Assembly (NCBI GenBank): GCA_011051925.1
Contig: DRKE01000043.1
Location: forward strand, 1-25,898
Length of the DNA stretch: 25,898 nucleotides
Origin: Deltaproteobacteria bacterium
Lineage (GTDB): Bacteria; Myxococcota_A; UBA9160; UBA4427
Direction: 5' to 3'
A model generated the notes under the pieces. That model made no database searches. It was not told the origin of the DNA and saw only the letters and a list, made by a program, of their open reading frames with translations. Of this stretch, positions 18,281 through 25,653 are shown piece by piece. The translations under genes were made by a program, and so were the position numbers. How positions within the stretch are numbered: position 1 is the stretch's first letter; the number at the start of each line of letters is the position of its first letter.

Positions 18281-19426
18281 ATGGAGCGGGAAGAAGGAAG
18301 CGGGCAGGGTGGCTCCCCGGGCGTTGCGAAGCGGATCGTCGTCTTCGGCGTGACGGGTCATCTCGGACAACAGGTCGTCGACGGGCTCGATGAATCGGGC
18401 TGGCCGATCGCCGAGCTGATCGGCGTCGCTTCGCCGGAATCGGCCGGGGCGGAGTTCGAGTTCCGCGGGCAGATGCTCGACGTCGTGAGCGACCGGCCGG
18501 TCCTCAAGGGGCGGGATCTCGTCTTCATCTGCACGCCCGCGAGCGAGGCGCTGGGCATCGTCCGTGAAGCGCTGCGGGCGGAAGTGCCCTGCATCGATTG
18601 CACGGGCGCGCTTTCGGATCGGGACGAGATCCCGATCGCGCTCCCCGAGCCGATCGTCCGGGCGATCGAAGAGATCCGGGGGGACACGGCAAGCGGCTCG
18701 GAAACCGGCGAGGCGGCCTCGTCGTCCGGCGTGTCGGGCAGGGTGTCGCTCGAGGACGCGTGCCTGGAGAAGGCGCCCCTGCTGGCGATCCCCTCGGCGA
18801 CCAGCCTCGCCTGGACGCCGATCCTGGCAGCCCTCGACGTGTCCCGGATGGTCGGGACCGTCCTCTGCAGCGCGTCGGCCCAGGGGCATCGGGGGATTGC
18901 CGCGCTGTCCGAAGAATCGATTGCGCTCTTCAATCAATCGGCGTCGCCCGAGGCGGGGCCGGCGGGACAGGCGGTGGCCTTCGATGTCGTGCCCGGGGGC
19001 GGGATCGATCCGGAGCGGGTTCGTCGCGAGATCCAGCGGCTCTTCGGTTCCAGCGTGCGCGTCGATCTGGCGAGCCTGCAGGTTCCGGCCTTCGTCGGCG
19101 AGGGGGCCTCGTTGGCGCTCGAATTGCGGAACCCGCTCGACCGGAAGGAGGTCGAAGCGCGACTGGCGGCGATGCCCGGCCTTTCGATCAGGTCGGCTGG
19201 AGCGGGCTCGCGGGGCCTCGTGCTGGTCGAGGCGGGCGCACCCGAACCGATCGGTCCGACGCTCCGGGATGCGATCGGGGTGGACGAAGTGCTCGTCGGT
19301 CGGATCCAGGCCGACCGGTCCCTCCCGGAGGGTCAGGGCTGGTGGCTCTGGATCGCGTTCGATCCGCTGAGGCTCGCCGCGCGCCACGCGATGGCCCTGG
19401 CCGCTCGGCGGCTCGGCCTGGCGTGA
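18281..19426 (+). CDS. Aspartate-semialdehyde dehydrogenase family protein (Asd/USG-1-like), apparently lacking catalytic Cys and His
   Basis: The fold is that of aspartate-semialdehyde dehydrogenase: the NADP motif FGVTGHLGQQ near residues 22-31, a mid-domain dimerisation region, and the C-terminal DEVLVGRIQADRS and WLWIAFDPLR strands. The 381-aa length is slightly long because of a Ser/Gly-rich insert around 145-165. The active-site motif, usually NPNC(S/T), reads IPSATS, with Ala173 where the Cys should be. The catalytic His of VGHSE is replaced by Glu274 (FVGEGAS), and the Lys of the NLRKGAA motif by Leu. It is therefore probably not a working Asd. E. coli has a related protein, USG-1, encoded next to truA, and here truA overlaps the stop, so a USG-1-like role of unknown nature is more likely. 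Standard annotation would simply say Asd. Confidence 0.85.
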   Translation: MEREEGSGQGGSPGVAKRIVVFGVTGHLGQQVVDGLDESGWPIAELIGVASPESAGAEFEFRGQMLDVVSDRPVLKGRDLVFICTPASEALGIVREALRAEVPCIDCTGALSDRDEIPIALPEPIVRAIEEIRGDTASGSETGEAASSSGVSGRVSLEDACLEKAPLLAIPSATSLAWTPILAALDVSRMVGTVLCSASAQGHRGIAALSEESIALFNQSASPEAGPAGQAVAFDVVPGGGIDPERVRREIQRLFGSSVRVDLASLQVPAFVGEGASLALELRNPLDRKEVEARLAAMPGLSIRSAGAGSRGLVLVEAGAPEPIGPTLRDAIGVDEVLVGRIQADRSLPEGQGWWLWIAFDPLRLAARHAMALAARRLGLA

Positions 19427-20289
19427 CGACGGGAGGCCGGGAGGGGCCCCAGGCACGCAATTTCCGGCTGGTGCTCGAATACGACGGTCGGGACTTCGAG
19501 GGCTGGCAGATCCAGTCGGGAAACCGACCTGCGCGGACGGTCCAGGGCGTGCTCGAAGCGACCGTCGAATCCCTCACGGGCCATGCGGCATCGATTCGTG
19601 GGGCCGGACGGACGGACGCCGGCGTCCATGCCGTGGCCCAGGTGGCAAGCCTTCGCGTCGTGACGGACTTCTCGGCCGCGACCCTGATCCGGGCCCTGAA
19701 CGCCCGGCTTCCCCGGGACCTGGCCGTCCGCGCATGCGCCGAGGCGCCTCTCGACTGGGATGCTCTCAGAGAGGCGCGGGGGAAGCACTATCGGTATCAG
19801 GTCTGGAATGGCCGGGAACGGTCTCCCCTGCGCGAACATCGCTTTCTCTGGCTCCGGGCGCCGCTGGATCCCGGACGCATGGCGGAGGCCGCAGGGGCCT
19901 TCGTGGGGACCCATGATTTCGCCGCCTTCCAGGGGGCGGGATCCGACGTGAAGACGACCGTGCGAACGATCGATGCGCTGCGGATCGAGGGAGAGCAGGG
20001 CGGCGAGATCCGCTTCGAGGTCGAGGGAAGCGGATTCCTGCGGCACATGGTGCGCAATCTCGTCGGGACGCTGATCGAGATCGGTCGGGGGCGCTGGGCC
20101 GTCGATCAGGCCCATGAGATCCTGGCCTCCCGGGACCGCGGCCGGGCCGGCCCGACGGCGCCCGCCCGGGGACTCGTTCTGGTTTCCGTCCGGGACGGCT
20201 GGAGGGGGAAGCGCCTCCCGGCTCCCCTGGATCCGGGGGACTCCGGCTCTCCGGCGCGCCTGGTTGACGAGACAGGTCCCGTCGGGTAA
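19423..20289 (+). CDS. truA: tRNA pseudouridine(38-40) synthase TruA
   Basis: Isomerises uridines 38-40 in the anticodon stem-loop of many tRNAs. The start is GTG 19423, overlapping the preceding stop as GTGA, and gives 288 aa (E. coli 270 aa). The catalytic Asp65 is in the family motif GAGRTDAGVHA. Other landmarks are LEYDGRDFEGWQ, LNARLPRDLAVR, GKHYRYQVWNG, GTHDFAAFQ, and GSGFLRHMVRNLVGTLIEIG. The last 25 residues are a Pro/Gly-rich tail. The gene is translationally coupled to the ASADH-like gene, and its stop codon lies within the -10 box of the rplM promoter. Confidence 0.97.
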   Translation: MTTGGREGPQARNFRLVLEYDGRDFEGWQIQSGNRPARTVQGVLEATVESLTGHAASIRGAGRTDAGVHAVAQVASLRVVTDFSAATLIRALNARLPRDLAVRACAEAPLDWDALREARGKHYRYQVWNGRERSPLREHRFLWLRAPLDPGRMAEAAGAFVGTHDFAAFQGAGSDVKTTVRTIDALRIEGEQGGEIRFEVEGSGFLRHMVRNLVGTLIEIGRGRWAVDQAHEILASRDRGRAGPTAPARGLVLVSVRDGWRGKRLPAPLDPGDSGSPARLVDETGPVG

Positions 20290-20292
20290 ACA
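20264..20292 (+). promoter_or_regulatory. Probable sigma70-type promoter of rplM-rpsI
   Basis: TTGACG (20264-20269) and TAAACA (20287-20292) are spaced by exactly 17 nt; the -35 box matches 5/6. The -10 begins at the TAA stop codon of truA, so the promoter is embedded in the end of the upstream gene. Transcription would start near 20299, giving a leader of about 310 nt. Confidence 0.6.
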
Positions 20293-20608
20293 ATCGCGGT
20301 CCGGGAGCTTCCTTCCGTGGCTGGCGGGGCGGATCGCGCCGCGTTCGGATCCGGGAAGCGAGCCTCTGTTCCTCGCGACGCTGAACGTGGCCAGGATGCA
20401 CACCGGATTGCCGGGGTCCGGGAACCACGGATCCGAATCGAAGTGCGATCCGGAGATCGTCTCCAGGCCGCGGGAACGCTCGAAACGATCGACGAAGAAA
20501 CCAGGGAAGTCCGAGGGAAGTCCGACAGAGTCCGACAGGGATACAGAAGGTCGCTGTCGACAGAGTCCGACGACTCGAAGTCCGAGAACGAGGAGTCTAC
20601 CAGCCGAG
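20293..20608 (+). promoter_or_regulatory. Long rplM leader with GTCCGA repeats
   Basis: Together with the -10 box this fills the 319-nt gap between truA and rplM. No convincing gene was seen. In the last 100 nt GTCCGA occurs five times (starts 20509, 20520, 20530, 20565, 20580), partly within repeats of CAGAGTCCGAC. AGGAG (20591-20595) is 13 nt before the rplM ATG, a long spacing for an RBS. In E. coli L13 represses its own operon through the leader; a similar role here is an inference without a recognised RNA motif. Confidence 0.4.
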
Positions 20609-21061
20609 ATGGCCAACCGAGCCTTTGCTGCGACGAAGAGCGTCCGCGCCGACGAGATCGAGCGCCGCTGGTACGTCGTGGATGCCGAAGACCTGATCCT
20701 GGGCCGACTCGCGACCCGCATCGCGACCGTCCTGCGCGGAAAACACAAGCCGAGCTTCACGCCCCATGTCGACACGGGCGATCACGTCATCGTCGTGAAC
20801 GCGGACAAGGTCGCGCTTTCCGGTCGGAAGCGCGAACAGAAGACCTACTACCGCCATTCGGGCCATATGGGCGGAATCCGATCGGTCACGGCGGACCAGC
20901 TCCTGTCGTCCGCCCACTCGGATCGCGTCGTCCGAGCCGCGGTCCGGGGCATGCTGCCCCGGAATACGCTGGGGCGTCAGATGCTCTCCAAACTCCGGGT
21001 CTATGCGGGCCCCGACCACCCCCATGCTTCCCAGAAACCCGAGGAGCTGCCCCTTGTCTAG
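20609..21061 (+). CDS. rplM: 50S ribosomal protein L13
   Basis: Early-assembly 50S protein. The product is 150 aa against 142 in E. coli, with the extra residues at the N-terminus before the conserved IERRWYVVDAEDLILGRLA. Further family motifs are ATVLRGKHKPSFTPHVDTGDHVIVVNA, the turn HSGHMGGIRS, and VRGMLPRNTLGRQMLSKLRVYAGPDHPH. ATG 20609 is the only sensible start; its RBS is poorly spaced. The first 15 residues differ from most L13 proteins, so some uncertainty about the N-terminus remains. It overlaps rpsI by 8 nt, the universal L13-S9 pair. Confidence 0.97.
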   Translation: MANRAFAATKSVRADEIERRWYVVDAEDLILGRLATRIATVLRGKHKPSFTPHVDTGDHVIVVNADKVALSGRKREQKTYYRHSGHMGGIRSVTADQLLSSAHSDRVVRAAVRGMLPRNTLGRQMLSKLRVYAGPDHPHASQKPEELPLV

Positions 21062-21458
21062 CCCTGTGTCGAGCGACGTGATTCAAGCCACCGGAAAGCG
21101 GAAGAGTGCGGTCGCGCGGGTTCGCCTCAAGCTGGGTTCGGGCCAGATCACGGTCAACGGCCGTTCCATGGATGAATACTTCCCGCGCCCGGCGCTCCAG
21201 ATCATGGTGCGAACGCCCCTCGAGCAGACGGACAGCCTCGGACGCTACGACATCGATGCGACGCTCGATGGAGGCGGGGTCGCCGGGCAGGCCGGCGCGC
21301 TTCGTCATGGCATCGCCCGGGCCATCGAGAAGCTCGACGCGACACAACGCGGAACGCTCAAGCGCGCGGGTTTCCTGACGCGTGATCCGCGCAAGAAGGA
21401 GCGCAAGAAGTACGGGCAGAAGGGTGCCCGGGCGCGCTTCCAGTTCTCGAAGCGCTGA
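21054..21458 (+). CDS. rpsI: 30S ribosomal protein S9 (TTG start)
   Basis: Small-subunit head protein whose C-terminal tail reaches the P-site tRNA. The start chosen is TTG 21054 because GAGGAG (21041-21046) lies 7 nt upstream; it gives 134 aa beginning MSSPVSSDVIQATGKRKSAVARV. GTG 21066 is an alternative. The earlier in-frame ATG 21024 would add ten residues with no family match. The typical motifs are present: GSGQITVNGRSMDEYF, GGGVAGQAGALRHGIARAI, GFLTRDPRKKERKKYGQKGARARFQFSKR at the C-terminus, ending in the conserved SKR that contacts tRNA. It overlaps rplM by 8 nt, in keeping with coupled translation. Confidence 0.96.
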   Translation: MSSPVSSDVIQATGKRKSAVARVRLKLGSGQITVNGRSMDEYFPRPALQIMVRTPLEQTDSLGRYDIDATLDGGGVAGQAGALRHGIARAIEKLDATQRGTLKRAGFLTRDPRKKERKKYGQKGARARFQFSKR

Positions 21459-21492
21459 TTCGGGAGAGCGTTGCTCCCGCTCGTCGATCCCG

Positions 21493-21529
21493 ATGGCCGG
21501 TCCGCTTCGTGGGCCGGCCATTGGTGTTT
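21493..21529 (+). terminator. Likely intrinsic terminator of rplM-rpsI
   Basis: An 11-bp stem (21493-21503 with 21511-21521, one T-G pair) encloses the 7-nt loop GCTTCGT, followed by TGGTGTTT. The T-run is short and interrupted, so termination may be partial. It lies 35 nt after the rpsI stop. Confidence 0.6.
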
Positions 21530-21549
21530 CGGAGGGGGCGGGCTATAAA
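21521..21549 (+). promoter_or_regulatory. Probable sigma70-type promoter of pyrG
   Basis: TTGGTG (21521-21526) and TATAAA (21544-21549) are 17 nt apart; the -10 matches 5/6. TATAAA stands out in the GC-rich surroundings. The -35 starts on the last base of the terminator stem. Transcription would start near 21556, leaving a leader of about 275 nt before pyrG. Confidence 0.6.
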
Positions 21550-21831
21550 TCATCGGATCCCCCCGATCGCCCAGACAGGCAGGCTGGAATACACCCCGTT
21601 GCGGCTCTGCTCCGCGCGGCTGGTTCGTGTCCACGGCCGGGAACGCGCAACAGGGCGGGTCCTGGCCGGGCCCCGAGCCGGCGTCGGGGGCGGGTTCCGC
21701 GGGGGCGCGGTTCGGACGGGCATCGAGCGCGGGCGTCGAAGGTCGAAGGCGGGCGTCGAGAGGGATTCGAAGGGGGGAACGATGAAGCATCACGGGCCGA
21801 ACGGCGGGGCATTCCGGGGAAGGGCGCATCC
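21550..21831 (+). other. pyrG leader region
   Basis: Together with the terminator and promoter, this makes a 373-nt stretch without a recognised protein-coding gene between rpsI and pyrG. It holds two copies of GCGGGCGTCGA (21729-21739, 21749-21759; 20-nt period) and, at its end, a possible 17-codon ORF. No riboswitch or clear attenuator was recognised. Confidence 0.4.
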
Positions 21832-21835
21832 ATGA
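21782..21835 (+). CDS. Possible 17-codon leader peptide overlapping the pyrG start
   Basis: ATG 21782 has AGGGGGG (21771-21777) just upstream and reads MKHHGPNGGAFRGRAHP, stopping at TGA 21833-21835, which overlaps the pyrG ATG 21832 as ATGA. The RBS and overlap suggest a translated leader coupled to pyrG. pyrG also has its own weak RBS (AAGGG, 21820-21824). No homolog is recognised. Confidence 0.35.
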   Translation: MKHHGPNGGAFRGRAHP

Positions 21836-23490
21836 GCCCCCGGCCGACCAAATACATCTTCGTCACCGGCGGCGTGATGTCTTCGCTGGGCAAGGGACTC
21901 GCCTCGGCCTCGATCGGGGCGCTGCTCGAGGCGCGAAGTCTCGGCGTGACCTTCCTGAAGCTCGACCCCTATCTGAACGTCGATCCCGGGACGATGAATC
22001 CCTTCCAGCACGGCGAGGTCTACGTGACGGAGGACGGGGCCGAGACCGACCTCGACCTGGGGCATTACGAGCGCTTCACGAATGCCCGGCTCGGAAAGGT
22101 CAACAACATGACCGCCGGCCGGATCTACGACTCCGTGCTTTCGAAAGAGCGACGAGGCGACTATCTGGGGGGGACCGTCCAGGTGATCCCTCATGTGACC
22201 GATGCGATCAAGGAGGCGATCCTGGCCGCGGGACAGGATGCCGACGTGATCCTCGTCGAGATCGGCGGAACGGTCGGCGACATCGAATCGCTCCCCTTCC
22301 TCGAAGCGATCCGCCAGTTTCGTGCCGATGCCGGCCGCGAGAACTGCTGTTTCATCCATGTCGCCCCGGTCCTCTATCAGTCGACCGCGGGCGAGTTGAA
22401 GACGAAGCCCGTCCAGCATTCCGTGAAGGAATTGCAGACCGTCGGCCTCGCCCCGGACATCATCCTCTGTCGGACGGATCGCTTCCTGTCGAAGGCGATC
22501 AAGGCCAAGATCGCGCTCTTCTGCAATGTCGACGAGGATGCCGTCATCACGGCCAAGGACGTCGACTCGATCTACGAGGTCCCCCTGACCTTCGCCAAGG
22601 AGAATCTCGACGAGAAGATCGCCCAGGTCCTGAACATGTGGACGGGGCGGCCGGATCTACGACATTGGGAACGCCTGCACAACACGCGGCGGAACACGGA
22701 GCGCGTCATCCGGATCGGCATGATCGGGAAATACGTCGACCTGACCGAGAGCTACAAGAGCCTGAACGAGGCGCTCTATCATGGCGGCTTTGCCTGTGCG
22801 GCGGATGTCCAGATCGAGTACTTCGATTCCGAGAAGCTGATCGACGCGAAGGTGCTTTCGGAACTCGACGGGATTCTCGTTCCCCACGGTTTCGGCTCGC
22901 GGGGCGTCGAGGGCAAGATCCGCGCGATCCGCTTCGCGCGGGAGAACGAGATTCCCTTTCTCGGAATCTGCTTCGGCATGCAGCTCGCCTGCTGTGAGTT
23001 CGCTCGTCACGTCGCCGGGCTCGAGGGAGCCAATTCGACCGAGGTCGATCCTGATACGCCCCATCCGATCATCGCCCTGCTGCCCGGTCAGGAGGAGATC
23101 GAGGACAAGGGTGCGACGATGCGTCTCGGCGCCTATCCCTGTGTGCTGCAGCCCGGCTCGAAGTCGGCCGAGGCCTATGGCACGACGGAGATCAGCGAAC
23201 GCCACCGCCACCGCTACGAGTTCAACCCCGAATACCGGGATCGGCTCCAGCGGGCCGGCCTGCTCTTTTCCGGCTCCAGTCCCGACGGGCGGCTGGCTGA
23301 AGTGATCGAGCTGCCGAGTCACCCCTTCTTCGTGGCTTCGCAGTTCCATCCCGAGTTCAAGTCGAAACCCTTCGATCCCCATCCCCTTTTCGAGGCCTTC
23401 GTGCGTGCGGCGGGGAAGCGACAGTCCGCGCAGGCCGCGAAGCGGGGCACGGCTTCCGGAGCGGCTTCGGGGGCGGCAGCCGCCGAGTAG
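21832..23490 (+). CDS. pyrG: CTP synthase PyrG
   Basis: Makes CTP from UTP, ATP and glutamine-derived ammonia. The product is 552 aa, in the usual 530-550 range. The N-terminal synthetase domain opens KYIFVTGGVMSSLGKG (P-loop Lys21), with KLDPYLNVDPGTMNPFQHGEV, GAETDLDLGHYERF and VEIGGTVGDIES. The class I glutaminase domain (about 290-535) has the catalytic triad Cys380 in LGICFGMQ, and His506 and Glu508 in QFHPEF. ATG 21832 gives the canonical N-terminus. The last 20 residues are an Ala/Gly/Ser tail. It has its own promoter, and PyrH, an upstream enzyme of the pathway, is encoded at 7237-7968. Confidence 0.98.
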   Translation: MSPRPTKYIFVTGGVMSSLGKGLASASIGALLEARSLGVTFLKLDPYLNVDPGTMNPFQHGEVYVTEDGAETDLDLGHYERFTNARLGKVNNMTAGRIYDSVLSKERRGDYLGGTVQVIPHVTDAIKEAILAAGQDADVILVEIGGTVGDIESLPFLEAIRQFRADAGRENCCFIHVAPVLYQSTAGELKTKPVQHSVKELQTVGLAPDIILCRTDRFLSKAIKAKIALFCNVDEDAVITAKDVDSIYEVPLTFAKENLDEKIAQVLNMWTGRPDLRHWERLHNTRRNTERVIRIGMIGKYVDLTESYKSLNEALYHGGFACAADVQIEYFDSEKLIDAKVLSELDGILVPHGFGSRGVEGKIRAIRFARENEIPFLGICFGMQLACCEFARHVAGLEGANSTEVDPDTPHPIIALLPGQEEIEDKGATMRLGAYPCVLQPGSKSAEAYGTTEISERHRHRYEFNPEYRDRLQRAGLLFSGSSPDGRLAEVIELPSHPFFVASQFHPEFKSKPFDPHPLFEAFVRAAGKRQSAQAAKRGTASGAASGAAAAE

Positions 23491-23533
23491 ACGCGCTAAA
23501 AACTGGGATTCCCGGGGTCGGCGACGGCCTCGA

Positions 23534-23610
23534 GGGGCGTTAGCTCAGTTGGTTAGAGCGCCGTGTTCACACCGCGGAGGTCGGTGGTTCGAATCCACTA
23601 CGCCCCACCA
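23534..23610 (+). tRNA. tRNA-Val (anticodon CAC)
   Basis: A full cloverleaf can be drawn: acceptor GGGGCGT/ACGCCCC, D-arm GCTC/GAGC, anticodon stem CCGTG/CGCGG with loop TTCACAC, variable loop AGGTC, T-arm GGTGG-TTCGAAT-CCACT, discriminator A, and an encoded CCA. Anticodon CAC reads Val GUG codons. A TAAAAA (23497-23502) upstream could be its -10, without a clear -35. Confidence 0.96.
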
Positions 23611-23667
23611 CCACGGCCCTCTGCGTCGACCCTGTGCGTTGTCGTCGCTCCCACCGTCGGGGATCGT

Positions 23668-23744
23668 GGCCCGGTAGCTCAGCTGGATAGAGCGCCAGCC
23701 TCCGAAGCTGGAAGTCGCGCGTTCGAATCGCGCCCGGGTCACCA
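23668..23744 (+). tRNA. tRNA-Arg (anticodon CCG)
   Basis: Cloverleaf: acceptor GGCCCGG/CCGGGTC (one G-T pair), D-arm GCTC/GAGC, anticodon stem CCAGC/GCTGG with loop CTCCGAA, variable loop AAGTC, T-arm GCGCG-TTCGAAT-CGCGC, discriminator A, and an encoded CCA. Anticodon CCG reads Arg CGG, a frequent codon in such GC-rich DNA. It lies 57 nt after tRNA-Val and is probably cotranscribed. Confidence 0.96.
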
Positions 23745-24165
23745 TCCCGCCCGGGTCCATTCCGGGCCCATGGCGCAGGTCGTCCACACCCCAGGCTGAT
23801 CTCTTCCCGGCTGGATCCGGCAATCGCCTCCCTTGTTTGTCCTTGTTTCTCGTCTGCGGAACGTCAGGGCGCGTTCACCACGAGACGCGAGCCGAAGCAT
23901 CTGCCGAGGCGAGGATGAAGGTCTGGCTCGGCCACGACATGGAGACCGTGGGTCTTCGCGACGAGGCCGGATCGCCGCCCTCCCCGAGTGGCCCGGGTCG
24001 GGGAGAGCACGGGGTCTGCTTGAAAGTGCATTTCCAGCGACGTCCCGTGATGGACCGGTCGGACGAGGTCCTGCTGTCCAAGATCTGATCAAACGCTGAT
24101 CGAAAGGATTGGGGCCCCGAGGGGACCCAGGGTTGGCACTCCGGTTTCCGGCAGGGAGCGGCCCT
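23745..24165. other. Region without a recognised gene between tRNA-Arg and the LuxR-type gene
   Basis: 421 nt without a supported gene. A TTG-started frame (23837-24088, 83 codons) and competing frames on both strands are open, but none has a good RBS or a recognisable domain. A perfect 8-bp stem, CTCCCCGA/TCGGGGAG (23980-23987 with 23998-24005), lies inside. A locally T-rich tract (about 23832-23850) follows a small CCGG/CCGG hairpin. Confidence 0.4.
23749..23767 (+). terminator. GC-rich hairpin after the tRNA pair
   Basis: GCCCGG (23749-23754) pairs with CCGGGC (23762-23767) around a 7-nt loop, starting 5 nt after the tRNA-Arg CCA. There is no T-run, so it could be a terminator or a processing signal. 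Confidence 0.3.
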
Positions 24166-25332
24166 TCAGCGTCGGATCGGCGGAAAGGTGCGCAACAGGA
24201 CGCCGGCGATGTCGAGCTGCCGGTGGACGCCGAGCTTCGACTGGATCCGCTTCAGGGTCCAGCGCACGGTGTTCTCCGAGATCCCCTGGCGCTCGGCATA
24301 TTCTCTCGGGGTCTCCCCTATGGCGATGGCCGACGCGAGGCGCGCTTCCGCGGCCGTCAGGTCGAAGAGGCGGGCGACCGTCTGGTCCGGCAGATCCGGT
24401 CGATCCTCCGGGTCGCCGACGAAGAGCAGGGCACCGCCGGGTCGGTCGAGCGAAGCGATTCCGGCAGCCGCGTTGATCGGGAGCGGCAGCGTCCAGCAGG
24501 TCAGGGAAAGGCGACCGGGTCCGCGCCGAAGCGGGAACGGTGTCGCCGTGGTGGCGGGTGGCGGGGTGCGACCGCCTCCCGCCGCCCGGATGCCCGCCTG
24601 CAGGGCCCGGTCGGAGGTCGGATCCGAGGCCCGCAATCGGCCGGCGGCCCGCACCAGTCCGTCCCCCCTCTGAAGAAGGAATTCCGCCTGTCGATTGAGG
24701 GGCTCGGCCGCGAATTCCCGGATGCGGAAGACCCCGAAGCCGAGTTCATCGAGGGCGCCGTGGGCGGCCTTCTCGCGAATCCGAGCGTCCAGAAGCAATC
24801 TCTCCAGATGCGCCGATCGGACGAGATGGGGGACCAGGGGGCGGAACCGGTCGAGTTCCCGGGGACCGAAGGCGCCTCGCGTGCGGTCCCGGTAGAGGGC
24901 CAGGATCGTGCTGCGCTGATCGCGGGTTTCGAGCGCGGTCACCAGGCAGTCTTCGATGCCGAGGGGTTCGAGGGCGCGTGCATAGAGCGGAAGCCTTCGC
25001 AGTTCATCGATCGGAAGCCGGCTCGCGCCGGTGCTGATGTCCCCCGCCGCGGGCGCCGGGCCGAGCCGGGCCCAGGGCGTGTCGAAATTGAATTCCCCGA
25101 ACCAGCGCTCAACGAGCAGATCCTCGTCGAGGCCCTCGTGCTGCATGTCCGGCTCGCCGAATCCCGTTCTGTGGTCCGTGATCCCCACGATTCCACTGGT
25201 CGCGCCCACGAATCGCGCGATGTTTCCGAGCAGGTCTGCCCAGTCGTGGGTCTCGGATCCCGTCCGGTAGATCTCCTCGATCAGGTCGAGGAAGACCTTC
25301 TCGTCGTTCCTCGTGTCGCGATCCTTCACCAT
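24166..25332 (-). CDS. LuxR-type helix-turn-helix transcriptional regulator
   Basis: Probable DNA-binding regulator with a C-terminal LuxR/GerE-type HTH. ATG 25332 is chosen because AGGAAGG lies 6 nt upstream; GTG 25386 is an alternative adding 18 residues. From ATG 25332 the protein is 388 aa. The HTH spans about 325-385: LTAAEARLASAIAIG, then YAERQGISENTVRWTLKRI as the recognition region, and QSKLGVHRQLDI. The first 300 residues form a two-part region of unknown ligand, possibly sensory (GAF/PAS-like in pattern only), without a phosphoacceptor receiver or clear autoinducer-binding signature. It is transcribed opposite to the rest of the window, and no target gene or signal synthase is visible. 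Its own promoter is unclear. Family call good; function unknown. Confidence 0.8.
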   Translation of the reverse strand: MVKDRDTRNDEKVFLDLIEEIYRTGSETHDWADLLGNIARFVGATSGIVGITDHRTGFGEPDMQHEGLDEDLLVERWFGEFNFDTPWARLGPAPAAGDISTGASRLPIDELRRLPLYARALEPLGIEDCLVTALETRDQRSTILALYRDRTRGAFGPRELDRFRPLVPHLVRSAHLERLLLDARIREKAAHGALDELGFGVFRIREFAAEPLNRQAEFLLQRGDGLVRAAGRLRASDPTSDRALQAGIRAAGGGRTPPPATTATPFPLRRGPGRLSLTCWTLPLPINAAAGIASLDRPGGALLFVGDPEDRPDLPDQTVARLFDLTAAEARLASAIAIGETPREYAERQGISENTVRWTLKRIQSKLGVHRQLDIAGVLLRTFPPIRR

Positions 25333-25637
25333 TCCGATCCGACCCTTCCTCTGCCCCGTTCCGGCTGCGTCATTCGGATCGGTCACGCACGACCCCCGAT
25401 GGGCCCGGGCTCCACAGGTCCGGTCAAGGAGCCTAACAGCTCCGGTCTGCCCCTGCTGACGGGGTCGGGCGGTCGAAGGGGTCGGCTCGAGGTGCCCAGC
25501 CGGGTTCCCGGTCCAGCTTCGGATTCCTGACGAGAATCGTCGAGCCGGCGTGGATCCGCGTTTCCGGCTCTTCCCGCTTCAGCGGTTCCTGGGAGCCGGA
25601 CGCCCCGGATCGGATTCTTGACGAGGCATCAGGGACT

Positions 25638-25653
25638 CCACCCATATGGGTGG
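25638..25653. promoter_or_regulatory. Perfect 16-bp palindrome, candidate operator
   Basis: CCACCCATATGGGTGG is a perfect palindrome. It begins 14 nt after TTGACG (25618-25623), so it would cover the -10 position of any promoter using that box. This is typical of dimeric-repressor operators, but no bound protein is known. Confidence 0.45.

Noticed and set aside
16970..19456. 828-codon open frame on the minus strand opposite leuB and the ASADH-like gene
   Set aside because: Composition is Arg/Pro/His-rich with no domain; it arises from the GC-rich third positions of the real plus-strand genes.
21550..21580. CTP-dependent reiterative-initiation attenuator of the Gram-positive pyrG type
   Set aside because: The predicted start region does not begin with the GGGC-type initial sequence, and no matching terminator hairpin was seen before pyrG.
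23405..23677. Plus-strand frame reading through tRNA-Val (LAQLVRAPCSHRGG-like)
   Set aside because: Another common artefact of translating a tRNA gene.
23545..23823. Minus-strand frame across both tRNAs containing VDSNHRPPRCEHGALTN-like and RARFERATSSFGG-like strings
   Set aside because: These strings are the well-known false translations of antisense tRNA sequence; the frame exists only because of the two tRNA genes.
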